NCBI RefSeq assembly: GCF_009856605.1
Contig: NZ_CP047242.1
Coordinates: 248,001 to 312,000, forward strand
Direction: 5' to 3'
Source: Trichormus variabilis 0441
GTDB taxonomy: Bacteria; Cyanobacteriota; Cyanobacteriia; Cyanobacteriales; Nostocaceae
Length of the DNA: 64,000 bases
Under the pieces are notes generated by a model that made no database searches, was not told the DNA's origin, and worked only from the letters and a program-made list of their open reading frames with translations. Made by a program: the position numbers and the translations under genes. Each line of letters starts with the position of its first letter. Position 1 is the stretch's first letter. Below, in pieces: positions 8,416 to 18,084 of this stretch.

Positions 8416-9651
8416 AATGCTGAAAGACTTTAAATCTTTGATCGATATTGATTTATTTGTAAAGTTAATGACGACTACTTATATCAGATAGCTCTGATCA
8501 TTCCAGTGCATATATTAATTTGTACTCAATTAATATCAATCCCCGTACCATCGGATGTCCCCAGCTAAAAAAAGTTTTTTTCAGGGTAGGGTACGAGAAT
8601 TTTTTCCTATCAGCAGTGAGTTATTATTTACTGTGGAATCAAGTAGCACCAAGGGTTGGTGGAAGTTCCTATCCTAATTTGTACTCATTGGTTAATGCAG
8701 ATAACTGCGGTGAAAAGAATTTTCTGTATATCAAGCTACAAGACGCTTAATCTATTACCATTTTGCTAAGAAATAATAAAATTCTGTAGCTACATATACA
8801 TTAATGAGTAAAAATATAAATATTAAAAGTTCTCTAGCAAATATTTTTGCCGCCTGTATGTTATCCTTGCAATAGAGCAAGTAAACACATCACAGAAGTT
8901 GCAATAGTCAATCTGTATATGAAGACACAATTTTATATAAAGTTATTTTAAAATTACTTTTTTAAATCAAGAAAGTGTTATTTTGGATACAGAATTGCAT
9001 TTTGCTAGAACCCTGGAGTAGCTATTAGTTCACTATTGCAGCTATTTATCTCGAAGCAAAAACAAATGAATAATGCTTTGGGCAGGCGATCGCCAGCTAT
9101 CTGAGTACATATAGAAAAAACAAAAAAATAGGTCAAAATACACCCAAAATATTGCTAGTATTGGGTTATAGGTGAGTACATAAATACTTACACCCCTTCA
9201 TCATAAATACTCGTACCCTGGCAGAAAAATACTAGCACCCATACCTAAAAAAATTTTTTCAAATTTCCTGAAACCTTGTGGATTCTGGGTTTCATTTCTT
9301 GAGTACAAAATTAATTATTTTAATAAATTCTAAAAAACACTCACAAATTTTTGTTTTCAATTGGCTGCTATAAATAAAAACATCGTATAGCTAAACACCC
9401 AAAGCGCTAACCAAACTCGAAAGTTAACGGTGAATAGAAGTTGCGGTTTTAAGCCTAAATTTTCCCCAAATCCCCAACGTGGATAAACTAGCCGAAAGTC
9501 AAACCATTTTGGATTTTAGATTTGTGATTCTCGATGGAATCACCAATCCACAATCCAACATTGGTAACGTAGGCAGGTTCTCAGAGACGCGACTTTAATT
9601 CCTGGCTGAGATTGAAGTTTCAGCATCTTACCCTAATAGTAGCGAAATTCA
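8416..9651. promoter_or_regulatory. 1.2-kb divergent control region of nifZT and nifB
   Basis: A gene-free, AT-rich region between leftward nifZT and rightward nifB. It carries five copies of GAGTACA: 8521-8527 and 8680-8686 on the minus strand, 9103-9109, 9174-9180 and 9301-9307 on the plus strand. TGAGTACATA occurs exactly twice (9102-9111, 9173-9182). AGGGTACGAG (8588-8597) recurs inverted as CTCGTACCCT (9210-9219). The motif orientation points towards the gene it would serve on each side. I infer binding sites for the nif activator CnfR or an associated factor; this is not proven. The 76-codon frame at 8520 overlaps these motifs and is not listed as a gene. Confidence 0.6.
9509..9558 (+). 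promoter_or_regulatory. Long hairpin in the nifB leader
   Basis: TTGGATT (9509-9515) pairs with AATCCAA (9552-9558), and GTGATTC (9524-9530) pairs perfectly with GAATCAC (9537-9543) around a 6-nt loop; the middle is mostly paired with a few mismatches. It lies about 95 bases before the nifB ATG and would be in the mRNA leader if transcription starts upstream. It has no U-run, so leader stability, processing or regulation fits better than termination. Confidence 0.5.
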
Positions 9652-11106
9652 ATGACACCACCACCTACAGGACTTCTAACATCTGCCACTCCACAAACAA
9701 AAACTCAACCCAAATCTAATAGTTGTGGTTGTAGCAGCAAAACAGATACAACAACTGGTTTAGATGAGAAAATCAAGGCGCGGATTGAAAAACATCCTTG
9801 TTATAGCGAAGAAGCACACCACCACTATGCACGGATGCACGTTGCTGTAGCACCAGCTTGCAACATCCAATGCAACTATTGTAATCGCAAGTATGACTGT
9901 GCAAATGAAAGCCGTCCTGGTGTAGTTAGTGAATTACTCACACCAGAAGAAGCAGCGCACAAAGTCCTGGTGATTGCTGGCAAAATTCCCCAAATGACTG
10001 TATTGGGAATTGCCGGGCCTGGAGACCCCCTAGCGAACCCTGAAAAGACTTTCCGCACCTTTGAGTTAATTGCCGAGAAAGCACCAGATATCAAACTTTG
10101 CCTGTCAACCAACGGATTAATGCTTCCCGATTACGTCGATCGCATTAAACAACTCAACATTGATCACGTCACCATTACTATTAATATGGTAGACCCAGAA
10201 ATCGGCACAAAGATTTATCCTTGGGTTCACTATAGGCGCAAACGCTACAAAGGCATAGAAGCTGCTCAGATTCTGCACGAAAAGCAGATGGAAGGATTGC
10301 AAGCCCTCCAAGAAGCAGACATTCTCTGCAAAGTTAACTCGGTCATGATTCCGGGAATAAATGACGAACACTTAGTAGAAGTTAATCAAGTCATCCGTTC
10401 CAAAGGTGCATTCCTGCACAACATCATGCCCCTAATTTCCGCCCCAGAACATGGTACTCACTTCGGTTTGACTGGTCAACGCGGCCCCACAGCTAAAGAA
10501 CTGAAGCAAATACAAGATAACTGTGCTGGCAATATGAAAATGATGCGCCACTGTCGCCAGTGCCGCGCGGATGCGGTAGGGTTATTAGGTGAAGACCGCA
10601 GTCAAGAATTTACTAAAGAAAAATTCATGGAAATGGCTCCAGAGTACAACTTGGAGCAACGCCAAACAGTTCATGCAGGTATTGAAAAATCCCAAAAAGA
10701 AATCCAAGTCGTCAAAGAAAAAGTAGTAGAGACATTACAGACAACATCTTTCAACAATAGTCCTAAAATTCTAGTTGCAGTCGCTACTAAAGGCGGTGGC
10801 TTAGTTAACCAACACTTTGGTCATGCTAAAGAGTTCATGATTTACGAAGTAGATGGTAAAAGTGCTAAATTTGTCAGCCATCGCAAGATTGACCATTATT
10901 GCCAAAGTGGATACGGAGAAGAAGCCACTCTCGACAACATTATTCATGCTATCTCTGATTGCCAAGCCGTTTTAGTCTCGAAAATTGGTAACTGTCCTCA
11001 AGAACAATTACTCAAGGCTGGTTTACAAACAGTTGAGGCTTACGACGTGATTGAAAAGGTGGCTTTGGAATTTTACGAGAAATGGATTCTAGAGGCTAGG
11101 GACTAG
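9652..11106 (+). CDS. nifB: Nitrogenase cofactor biosynthesis protein NifB
   Basis: A 484-residue radical-SAM enzyme that fuses two [4Fe-4S] units with a carbide to make NifB-co, the core of FeMo-co. Seen: the radical-SAM cysteines C70, C74, C77 in CNIQCNYC, the conserved [10 protein letters not shown], the C-terminal radical-domain [13 protein letters not shown], and a NifX-like domain (about 375-484) that can bind the cofactor. This is the long two-domain form. There is no clear Shine-Dalgarno sequence. It is the first gene of the operon; the fdxN gene that follows nifB in many heterocystous cyanobacteria is absent here. Confidence 0.98.
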   Translation: MTPPPTGLLTSATPQTKTQPKSNSCGCSSKTDTTTGLDEKIKARIEKHPCYSEEAHHHYARMHVAVAPACNIQCNYCNRKYDCANESRPGVVSELLTPEEAAHKVLVIAGKIPQMTVLGIAGPGDPLANPEKTFRTFELIAEKAPDIKLCLSTNGLMLPDYVDRIKQLNIDHVTITINMVDPEIGTKIYPWVHYRRKRYKGIEAAQILHEKQMEGLQALQEADILCKVNSVMIPGINDEHLVEVNQVIRSKGAFLHNIMPLISAPEHGTHFGLTGQRGPTAKELKQIQDNCAGNMKMMRHCRQCRADAVGLLGEDRSQEFTKEKFMEMAPEYNLEQRQTVHAGIEKSQKEIQVVKEKVVETLQTTSFNNSPKILVAVATKGGGLVNQHFGHAKEFMIYEVDGKSAKFVSHRKIDHYCQSGYGEEATLDNIIHAISDCQAVLVSKIGNCPQEQLLKAGLQTVEAYDVIEKVALEFYEKWILEARD

Positions 11107-11189
11107 AAAATAATCGTCAAAACCCTCTCGTCTGCTCCCTCTGCGGTCTTAATGATAAGTCTTTCAGTAAACACAATATAAATCGAAGC

Positions 11190-12386
11190 ATGAGTGTGAT
11201 TTATTTAGATAACAATGCCACAACTCAGGTAGATGCAGAAGTTCTAGCGGCGATGCTGCCTTACCTCACCGAGTTTTACGGCAATCCTTCATCAATGCAC
11301 ACCTTTGGCGGACAAGTAGGTAAAGCTGTACAACAAGCTAGGGGGCAAGTTGCTTTCTTGTTGGGAGCAGAAGAATCAGAAATTATCTTTACCAGTTGCG
11401 GTACTGAGGGCAACAATGCAGCTATCAAGGCAGCTTTAGCCGCACAACCGGAAAAGCGTCATATTATTACTACTCAGGTAGAACACGCAGCCATAATTAA
11501 TGTCTGCAAACAACTGGAAAAACAAGGTTATAAAGTTACCTATTTATCTGTAGATAGTCAGGGACAAATTGATTTGCTGGAACTAGAAGCAGCCTTGACC
11601 GGCGATACGGCTTTAGTTTCCACCATGTACGCTAATAATGAAACTGGCGTAGTATTCCCCATCGAACAGATTGGGTTACGGGCGAAAGATGCAGGCGCTA
11701 TCTTCCATGTCGATGCAGTGCAAGCGGTGGGGAAAGTTCCCCTCAACCTCAAAACTAGCAGCATTGATATGCTTACCCTCTCCGGTCACAAACTCCATGC
11801 ACCCAAAGGTATCGGTGCGCTGTATATTAGACGCGGTGTGAGATTTCGTCCTCTGTTAGTGGGTGGACACCAAGAGCGAGGACGCAGAGCAGGTACAGAG
11901 AATGTTCCAGGGATGATTGCCTTGGGTAAAGCGGCAGAATTAGCCCAGATACACTTAAAAGATGTGAAGCGGGAAAAGGCATTACGCGATCGCCTGGAAC
12001 AAGGTTTACTATCGGCAATTCCCAATACCGAAGTCAACGGTCATCCTACTTCTAGATTGTCCAACACTACCAATATCGGTTTCAAATACATCGAAGGCGA
12101 AGCGATTCTCCTCTCCCTCAATAAATACGGCATCTGTGCATCTTCGGGTTCTGCCTGTACTTCTGGTTCTTTAGAATCTTCCCATGTTTTACGGGCTATG
12201 GGCTTACCCTATACCATTCTCCACGGTTCGATTCGCTTCAGCCTTTCACGCTACACCACTGAAGCAGAAATAGATAAAGTCCTCCAACTCATGCCCCCAA
12301 TTGTTGAACGTCTGCGGGCTATCTCTCCCTTTAGTAATGACCAAGCTGATTGGTTGCAAGGAAGGGAGGAAGCGTTGGCTCATTGA
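11190..12386 (+). CDS. nifS: Cysteine desulfurase NifS
   Basis: A 398-residue pyridoxal-phosphate enzyme that takes sulfur from L-cysteine and passes it to NifU for Fe-S cluster building. Seen: YLDNNATT at the start, the PLP-binding lysine K201 in SGHKLHAPKG, and the persulfide cysteine C323 in SACTSGSLESSHVL. Length and the short active-site loop fit the NifS/IscS class I group. It lies 83 bp after nifB and 77 bp before nifU, in line with a shared operon. Confidence 0.98.
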   Translation: MSVIYLDNNATTQVDAEVLAAMLPYLTEFYGNPSSMHTFGGQVGKAVQQARGQVAFLLGAEESEIIFTSCGTEGNNAAIKAALAAQPEKRHIITTQVEHAAIINVCKQLEKQGYKVTYLSVDSQGQIDLLELEAALTGDTALVSTMYANNETGVVFPIEQIGLRAKDAGAIFHVDAVQAVGKVPLNLKTSSIDMLTLSGHKLHAPKGIGALYIRRGVRFRPLLVGGHQERGRRAGTENVPGMIALGKAAELAQIHLKDVKREKALRDRLEQGLLSAIPNTEVNGHPTSRLSNTTNIGFKYIEGEAILLSLNKYGICASSGSACTSGSLESSHVLRAMGLPYTILHGSIRFSLSRYTTEAEIDKVLQLMPPIVERLRAISPFSNDQADWLQGREEALAH

Positions 12387-12463
12387 GAGAGCAGAGGAGG
12401 AAGTGTCTTTGATATCCATAACGAATAACAAAACAAATAATCAATACACAATCTAAATCAGTT

Positions 12464-13393
12464 ATGTGGGAATATACAGAGAAGGTATTAGAGCTTTTTT
12501 ACAATCCCAAAAACCAAGGTGCGATCGCAGATAGTAACGAAGCAGGTGTGGCAGTGGTTTTTGGTGAGGTGGGTAGTATTGCCTGCGGAGATGCTTTGAG
12601 ACTGCACCTGAAGATAGAAGTAGACACTGATAAAATTCTGGATGCTCGTTTTCAGACCTTTGGTTGTACCAGTGCGATCGCTTCTTCCTCGGCTTTGACT
12701 GAGTTAGTTAAGGGTTTAACTTTAGATGCAGCGCTGAAAGTTACCAATAAGGAGATTGCTGAATACCTGGGGGGATTACCAGAAGCCAAGATGCACTGTT
12801 CGGTAATGGGGCAAGAAGCTTTAGAAGCAGCGATTTTCAAATATCGAGGTATTCCTGTAGCTGCTCATGATGATGATGAAGGGGCGTTAGTTTGTCGCTG
12901 CTTTGGAATCAGCGAGTCTAAAGTTCGCCGTGTGATTCGGGAAAACAACCTCACCACTGCCGAACAGGTAACAAGTTATATCAAAGCTGGTGGCGGTTGC
13001 GGTTCTTGTCTAGCTGATATCGATGACCTCATCTCTGCGGTTATCAAGGAATCAGCACCTGTGGGTACTAGCTACAAATTAAGTACACAAATTGCCGCTA
13101 CTACTCAGAAACAATCCCCACGACAGCTAACAACTGTCCAAAAAATCGCCTTGATTCAAAAAGTTTTGGATGAAGAAGTTAGACCACTACTGATTGCTGA
13201 TGGGGGAGATATCGAACTGTACGATGTGCAAGGAGATAACGTCCAAGTAGTATTGCAAGGTGCTTGTGGTTCTTGTCCTAGCAGTACCGCCACCCTCAAA
13301 GTTGCCGTTGAAGCCAAATTACAAGAGCGTGTTAGCCAAAGCTTGCGAGTAGAAGCAGTTGACCCATTATTCAGTGTCAGTAGAGCTAGATAA
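12464..13393 (+). CDS. nifU: Fe-S scaffold protein NifU
   Basis: A 309-residue modular scaffold with three parts: an IscU-like domain (about 1-130, cysteines in GSIACGD, FGCTSA and KMHCSV), a central permanent [2Fe-2S] domain (about 140-190, VCRCFGIS and GGGCGSCLADI) and a C-terminal Nfu-type domain (about 225-300, GACGSCPSS). It receives sulfur from NifS and supplies [4Fe-4S] clusters to NifH, NifB and others. The three-domain form is the nitrogen-fixation type. There is no strong ribosome-binding site. Confidence 0.98.
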   Translation: MWEYTEKVLELFYNPKNQGAIADSNEAGVAVVFGEVGSIACGDALRLHLKIEVDTDKILDARFQTFGCTSAIASSSALTELVKGLTLDAALKVTNKEIAEYLGGLPEAKMHCSVMGQEALEAAIFKYRGIPVAAHDDDEGALVCRCFGISESKVRRVIRENNLTTAEQVTSYIKAGGGCGSCLADIDDLISAVIKESAPVGTSYKLSTQIAATTQKQSPRQLTTVQKIALIQKVLDEEVRPLLIADGGDIELYDVQGDNVQVVLQGACGSCPSSTATLKVAVEAKLQERVSQSLRVEAVDPLFSVSRAR

Positions 13394-13477
13394 AAATTTT
13401 CACCTAACTAAATAGATGCACAATTTCTCTTTTCTCGTTCCCAACGTTTTAGAGCGTTCACCTCCGTTAGGGCGTAG

Positions 13478-14485
<1,008 letters not shown>

Positions 14486-14572
14486 TACTCTGTCTCGTAG
14501 TGAGGCTGAAACCCTCACTACTCGCCCTTACTTCATGGAACTCCAATAGCAACTTCCTCATCCCCAAAAATT

Positions 14573-16048
14573 ATGTCACCTACCGAATCTTTAAACGAAA
14601 CAACGCCAGTCGTTGATAAAAAAGAACTTATTCAAGATGTGCTACAAGCCTATCCCGAAAAATCACGTAAAAGACGGGAAAAGCACCTCAACGTTTACGA
14701 AGAAGGCAAATCAGATTGCGGCGTTAAATCCAACATCAAATCAGTTCCCGGTACAATGACCACCCGTGGTTGCGCCTATGCAGGTTCTAAAGGTGTGGTT
14801 TGGGGGCCAATCAAGGACATGATCCACATCAGTCACGGCCCGGTCGGTTGCGGTTACTACTCCTGGTCTGGTCGTCGTAACTATTATATCGGTACTACTG
14901 GTATCGATACCTTCGGCACAATGCAGTTTACCTCCGATTTCCAAGAACGGGACATCGTATTTGGTGGAGATAAAAAACTCGCCAAACTCATCGATGAAAT
15001 TGAAGAACTATTCCCCCTCAATCGTGGTATTTCCATACAATCCGAATGTCCCATCGGTTTAATTGGAGACGACATCGAAGCCGTTGCCAAGAAGAAAACC
15101 AAAGATACTGGCAAAACCGTTGTTCCTGTACGTTGCGAAGGCTTCCGGGGTGTGTCTCAGTCCCTGGGACACCACATTGCTAACGACACCATCCGCGACT
15201 GGGTATTCCCCAAAGCCGACAAAGCCAAGAAAGAAGGCACACTCGGATTTGAACCAGGCCCTTACGATGTAGCAATCATCGGTGATTACAACATCGGCGG
15301 TGATGCTTGGTCTAGTCGCATCCTCTTAGAAGAAATCGGGTTGCGCGTTGTAGCGCAGTGGTCTGGCGACGGCACACTTCATGAGATGATGCTTACCCCC
15401 AGCGTGAAACTGAACTTAGTTCACTGCTATCGCTCCATGAACTACATCGCCCGCCACATGGAAGAAACCTATGGTATTCCGTGGTTAGAATACAACTTCT
15501 TCGGCCCCACTCAAATTGCTAAGTCATTACGAGAAATTGCAGCCAAGTTTGACGAAACCATTCAAGCAAAAACAGAAGAAGTCATCGCTAAGTATGAAGC
15601 CCAAACCAAGGCTGTGCTTGACAAGTACCGCTCCCGCTTAGAAGGAAAAACCGTTGCACTCATGGTTGGTGGTCTACGTCCTCGCCACGTTGTACCAGCA
15701 TTTGAAGACCTGGGTATGAAGCTAATTGGTACAGGATATGAATTTGGTCACAACGACGACTACAAACGCACTACCCACTACGTAGAAAACGGCACTCTGA
15801 TTTACGATGACGTATCTGCTTATGAGTTCGAGCAGTTCGTTAAAGCACTCAAGCCCGATTTAATTGCCTCTGGTATTAAAGAGAAGTACGTCTTCCAAAA
15901 AATGGCGCTTCCCTTCCGGCAAATGCACTCATGGGATTATTCCGGGCCATACCACGGCTACGACGGATTCGCCATCTTCGCCCGTGACATGGATCTAGCT
16001 CTCAACAGCCCCACCTGGAGTTTGATTGGCGCTCCTTGGAAGAAGTAA
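14573..16048 (+). CDS. nifD: Nitrogenase MoFe protein alpha chain NifD
   Basis: A 491-residue subunit holding FeMo-co and half of each P-cluster. Seen: P-cluster cysteine regions ([28 protein letters not shown]), the FeMo-co ligands C285 in [10 protein letters not shown] and H461 in [10 protein letters not shown]. The NifD-type ends and the absence of a VnfG/AnfG gene mark it as molybdenum-type. The gene is uninterrupted: the excisable nifD element of heterocystous strains is not present. It is followed by tandem repeats and nifK. Confidence 0.98.
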   Translation: MSPTESLNETTPVVDKKELIQDVLQAYPEKSRKRREKHLNVYEEGKSDCGVKSNIKSVPGTMTTRGCAYAGSKGVVWGPIKDMIHISHGPVGCGYYSWSGRRNYYIGTTGIDTFGTMQFTSDFQERDIVFGGDKKLAKLIDEIEELFPLNRGISIQSECPIGLIGDDIEAVAKKKTKDTGKTVVPVRCEGFRGVSQSLGHHIANDTIRDWVFPKADKAKKEGTLGFEPGPYDVAIIGDYNIGGDAWSSRILLEEIGLRVVAQWSGDGTLHEMMLTPSVKLNLVHCYRSMNYIARHMEETYGIPWLEYNFFGPTQIAKSLREIAAKFDETIQAKTEEVIAKYEAQTKAVLDKYRSRLEGKTVALMVGGLRPRHVVPAFEDLGMKLIGTGYEFGHNDDYKRTTHYVENGTLIYDDVSAYEFEQFVKALKPDLIASGIKEKYVFQKMALPFRQMHSWDYSGPYHGYDGFAIFARDMDLALNSPTWSLIGAPWKK

Positions 16049-16060
16049 AAGCTTTTTTTA

Positions 16061-16100
16061 ACGCAAAGGTACGCAGAGGTTTACGCAAAGGTACGCAGAG
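16061..16100 (+). repeat. Tandem 21/22-bp repeat between nifD and nifK
   Basis: ACGCAAAGGTACGCAGAG occurs twice in tandem (from 16061 and 16083). A related sequence in the opposite orientation lies at 18042-18062 before nifEN; 18 of 21 positions are complementary, so the two could pair in the mRNA around nifK. Related ACGCAGAG units recur at about 21727-21741. This is a common intergenic repeat type of Nostoc genomes. Confidence 0.7.
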
Positions 16101-16120
16101 TTTTTTGAAGGAGACTACCA

Positions 16121-17659
16121 ATGGCTCAAAATGATGTAAACAAGATTAAGGATCACGCCGAACTTTTCCAACAGCAAGAATATCAAGAATTATTTCAAGC
16201 CAAGAAAGAGTTTGAATGTGGACACAACCCCGAAGAAGTTACCCGCATTGCTGAGTGGACAAAAACCTGGGAATACCGCGAAAAGAACTTTGCTCGTCAA
16301 GCTTTGACCGTTAACCCTGCGAAAGCTTGTCAACCTCTAGGCTCAATTTTGGCAGCCGTGGGTTTTGAAGGTACACTACCTTTCGTACATGGTTCTCAAG
16401 GTTGCGTTGCTTACTTCCGTAGTCACTTAACCCGCCACTTCAAAGAACCGTTTTCTGCTGTATCCTCCTCTATGACAGAAGATGCAGCCGTATTCGGTGG
16501 TCTAAAAAACCTGGTTGAAGGTTTAGCAGTTTCCTACAACCTATATAAGCCCAAGATGATTGCTGTCTGCACTACCTGCATGGCAGAGGTAATAGGAGAT
16601 GACCTGCAAGCTTTTATCAGAACTGCAAAAGAGGAAGGTGCTGTGCCTGAAGACTTCCCAGTTCCTTATGCTCACACCCCCAGCTTTGTAGGTTCCCATA
16701 TTTTGGGTTACGACAATATGATGAAGGGGATTCTGTCGAATTTGACAGCCAGGAAGAAGAAAGAAACCACGAACGGCAAAATCAACTTTATTCCAGGATT
16801 TGAAACCTATATTGGCAACCTGCGCGAAATTAAACGGATTGCCAATGTGATGGGAATTAACTACACCTTGTTGGCAGATAACTCAGAATACCTGGATTCT
16901 CCAAATAACGGGGAATACAATATGTATCCTGGCGGAACTAAGCTAGAGGATGCGGCTGATTCCATCAATGCAGAAGCGACCATTGCCCTGCAAGCTTACG
17001 CCACTACTAAAACTCGTGAGTACATCGAACACGAATGGCAGCACAAGACTTATGTTAACCGTCCAGTCGGAATTCGTGGCACTGATGAATTTCTGATGAA
17101 ACTGTCGGCGTTAACTGGCAAGCCAATTCCCCAAGAATTAGAAGATGAACGCGGACGCGCTGTGGATGCCTTGACCGATTCTCAAGCATGGTTGCACGGT
17201 AAGCGCGTGGCGATGTATGGCGATCCTGATTTGGTGATTGGTTTGACACAATTCCTGTTAGAAGTCGGTGCAGAACCAGTTCACATCGTTGTCAGCAATA
17301 GTAACGAACATTTTGAAGCAGAACTGCGGGCATTACTGGACTCTAGCCCCTTTGGTCAAGGTGCTACTATCCACGGTGGGCGTGACCTGTGGCACATGAG
17401 GTCTTTGCTATTCACCGAACCTGTAGACTTGCTCATCGGTAACTCCTACGGTAAATATCTCTGGCGCGACACCAAAACCCCATTTGTACGGATTGGCTAC
17501 CCCATCTTTGACCGCCACCACCTACACCGCTACGCCACCTACGGCTACCAAGGCACAATCAACCTACTCAACTGGATAGTTAACACCATTCTGGATGAGT
17601 TGGATCGTAACACCATCATTCCATCCAAAACCGATATTTCCTACGACTTGATTCGATAG
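16121..17659 (+). CDS. nifK: Nitrogenase MoFe protein beta chain NifK
   Basis: A 512-residue subunit that shares the P-cluster with NifD. Seen: the P-cluster cysteines in NPAKACQPLG, GSQGCVAYF and CTTCMAEVIGDDL, plus TAMT-like SSSMTED and the C-terminal IGYPIFDRHHLHRY. Length is normal for NifK. An AAGGAG ribosome-binding site precedes the ATG. The gene lies 72 bp after nifD and is followed by a hairpin. Confidence 0.98.
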   Translation: MAQNDVNKIKDHAELFQQQEYQELFQAKKEFECGHNPEEVTRIAEWTKTWEYREKNFARQALTVNPAKACQPLGSILAAVGFEGTLPFVHGSQGCVAYFRSHLTRHFKEPFSAVSSSMTEDAAVFGGLKNLVEGLAVSYNLYKPKMIAVCTTCMAEVIGDDLQAFIRTAKEEGAVPEDFPVPYAHTPSFVGSHILGYDNMMKGILSNLTARKKKETTNGKINFIPGFETYIGNLREIKRIANVMGINYTLLADNSEYLDSPNNGEYNMYPGGTKLEDAADSINAEATIALQAYATTKTREYIEHEWQHKTYVNRPVGIRGTDEFLMKLSALTGKPIPQELEDERGRAVDALTDSQAWLHGKRVAMYGDPDLVIGLTQFLLEVGAEPVHIVVSNSNEHFEAELRALLDSSPFGQGATIHGGRDLWHMRSLLFTEPVDLLIGNSYGKYLWRDTKTPFVRIGYPIFDRHHLHRYATYGYQGTINLLNWIVNTILDELDRNTIIPSKTDISYDLIR

Positions 17660-17671
17660 TAACTAGGCGAT

Positions 17672-17700
17672 CGGTAATTTGGTAAAACTGCCAATTACCG
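17672..17700 (+). promoter_or_regulatory. Hairpin just after nifK
   Basis: CGGTAATT (17672-17679) pairs with AATTACCG (17693-17700), extended by GG/CC across a one-base bulge, with an 8-nt loop, and is followed by TTT. It lies 13 bases past the nifK stop and could end part of the transcripts or protect the 3' end of nifHDK mRNA, lowering expression of the assembly genes that follow. Confidence 0.5.
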
Positions 17701-17731
17701 TTTCCCCCATACTCAATCCATCTTGACCGTT

Positions 17732-18019
17732 ATGAGTACCATCATCCACACCCCCGAAAACTTCGATATTCTCTCCCCCCTACGCCGATGGGTAGATCAA
17801 ATTCAAGTGTGCGATCGCCGTACCGCCCATCTAATTTGCCGCCTCATTCCCTGCTGCTGTCCCTTTGAACGAACCCTTACATTGCTGGGACACACCATCC
17901 ACATCCCCCCACTCTGCAAACTCAATCCCCTCTACGACGAATTTATAGCCTTACGCTTCCGCAGCCTCTCCTACCTCTCTGATGAATGCGGCGAAGATAT
18001 CACCAGATACATCTGCTAG
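17732..18019 (+). CDS. Mo-dependent nitrogenase C-terminal-type protein
   Basis: A 95-residue protein matching the small cyanobacterial family annotated as Mo-dependent nitrogenase C-terminus: [16 protein letters not shown] near the start, then [14 protein letters not shown] and [15 protein letters not shown]. It is cysteine-rich (CCC cluster), which may mean metal binding, but no function is established. An ATG at 17732 is preferred over a TTG at 17723. It sits inside the operon between nifK and nifEN. It is not part of the NifK frame here. Confidence 0.8.
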   Translation: MSTIIHTPENFDILSPLRRWVDQIQVCDRRTAHLICRLIPCCCPFERTLTLLGHTIHIPPLCKLNPLYDEFIALRFRSLSYLSDECGEDITRYIC

Positions 18020-18041
18020 CTCTCCGCGCCCCTCCGCGCTT

Positions 18042-18062
18042 ACCTTTGCGTCCCTCTGCGTT
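18042..18062 (-). repeat. Inverted copy of the nifD-nifK repeat before nifEN
   Basis: This 21-bp stretch (ACCTTTGCGTCCCTCTGCGT plus one base) is the reverse orientation of the repeats at 16061-16100. It lies 22 bases before the nifEN ATG, where no Shine-Dalgarno is visible. Confidence 0.65.
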
Positions 18063-18084
18063 AAAAAATCTTCCTCAAACTCCC

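Noticed and set aside
8520..8750. 76-codon frame upstream of nifZ
   Set aside because: TTG start, no ribosome-binding site, unremarkable composition, and it overlaps the repeated GAGTACA motifs of the nif control region.
14573..16048. Possible nifD excision element
   Set aside because: nifD is one continuous 491-codon frame with both FeMo-co ligands, so no element interrupts it.
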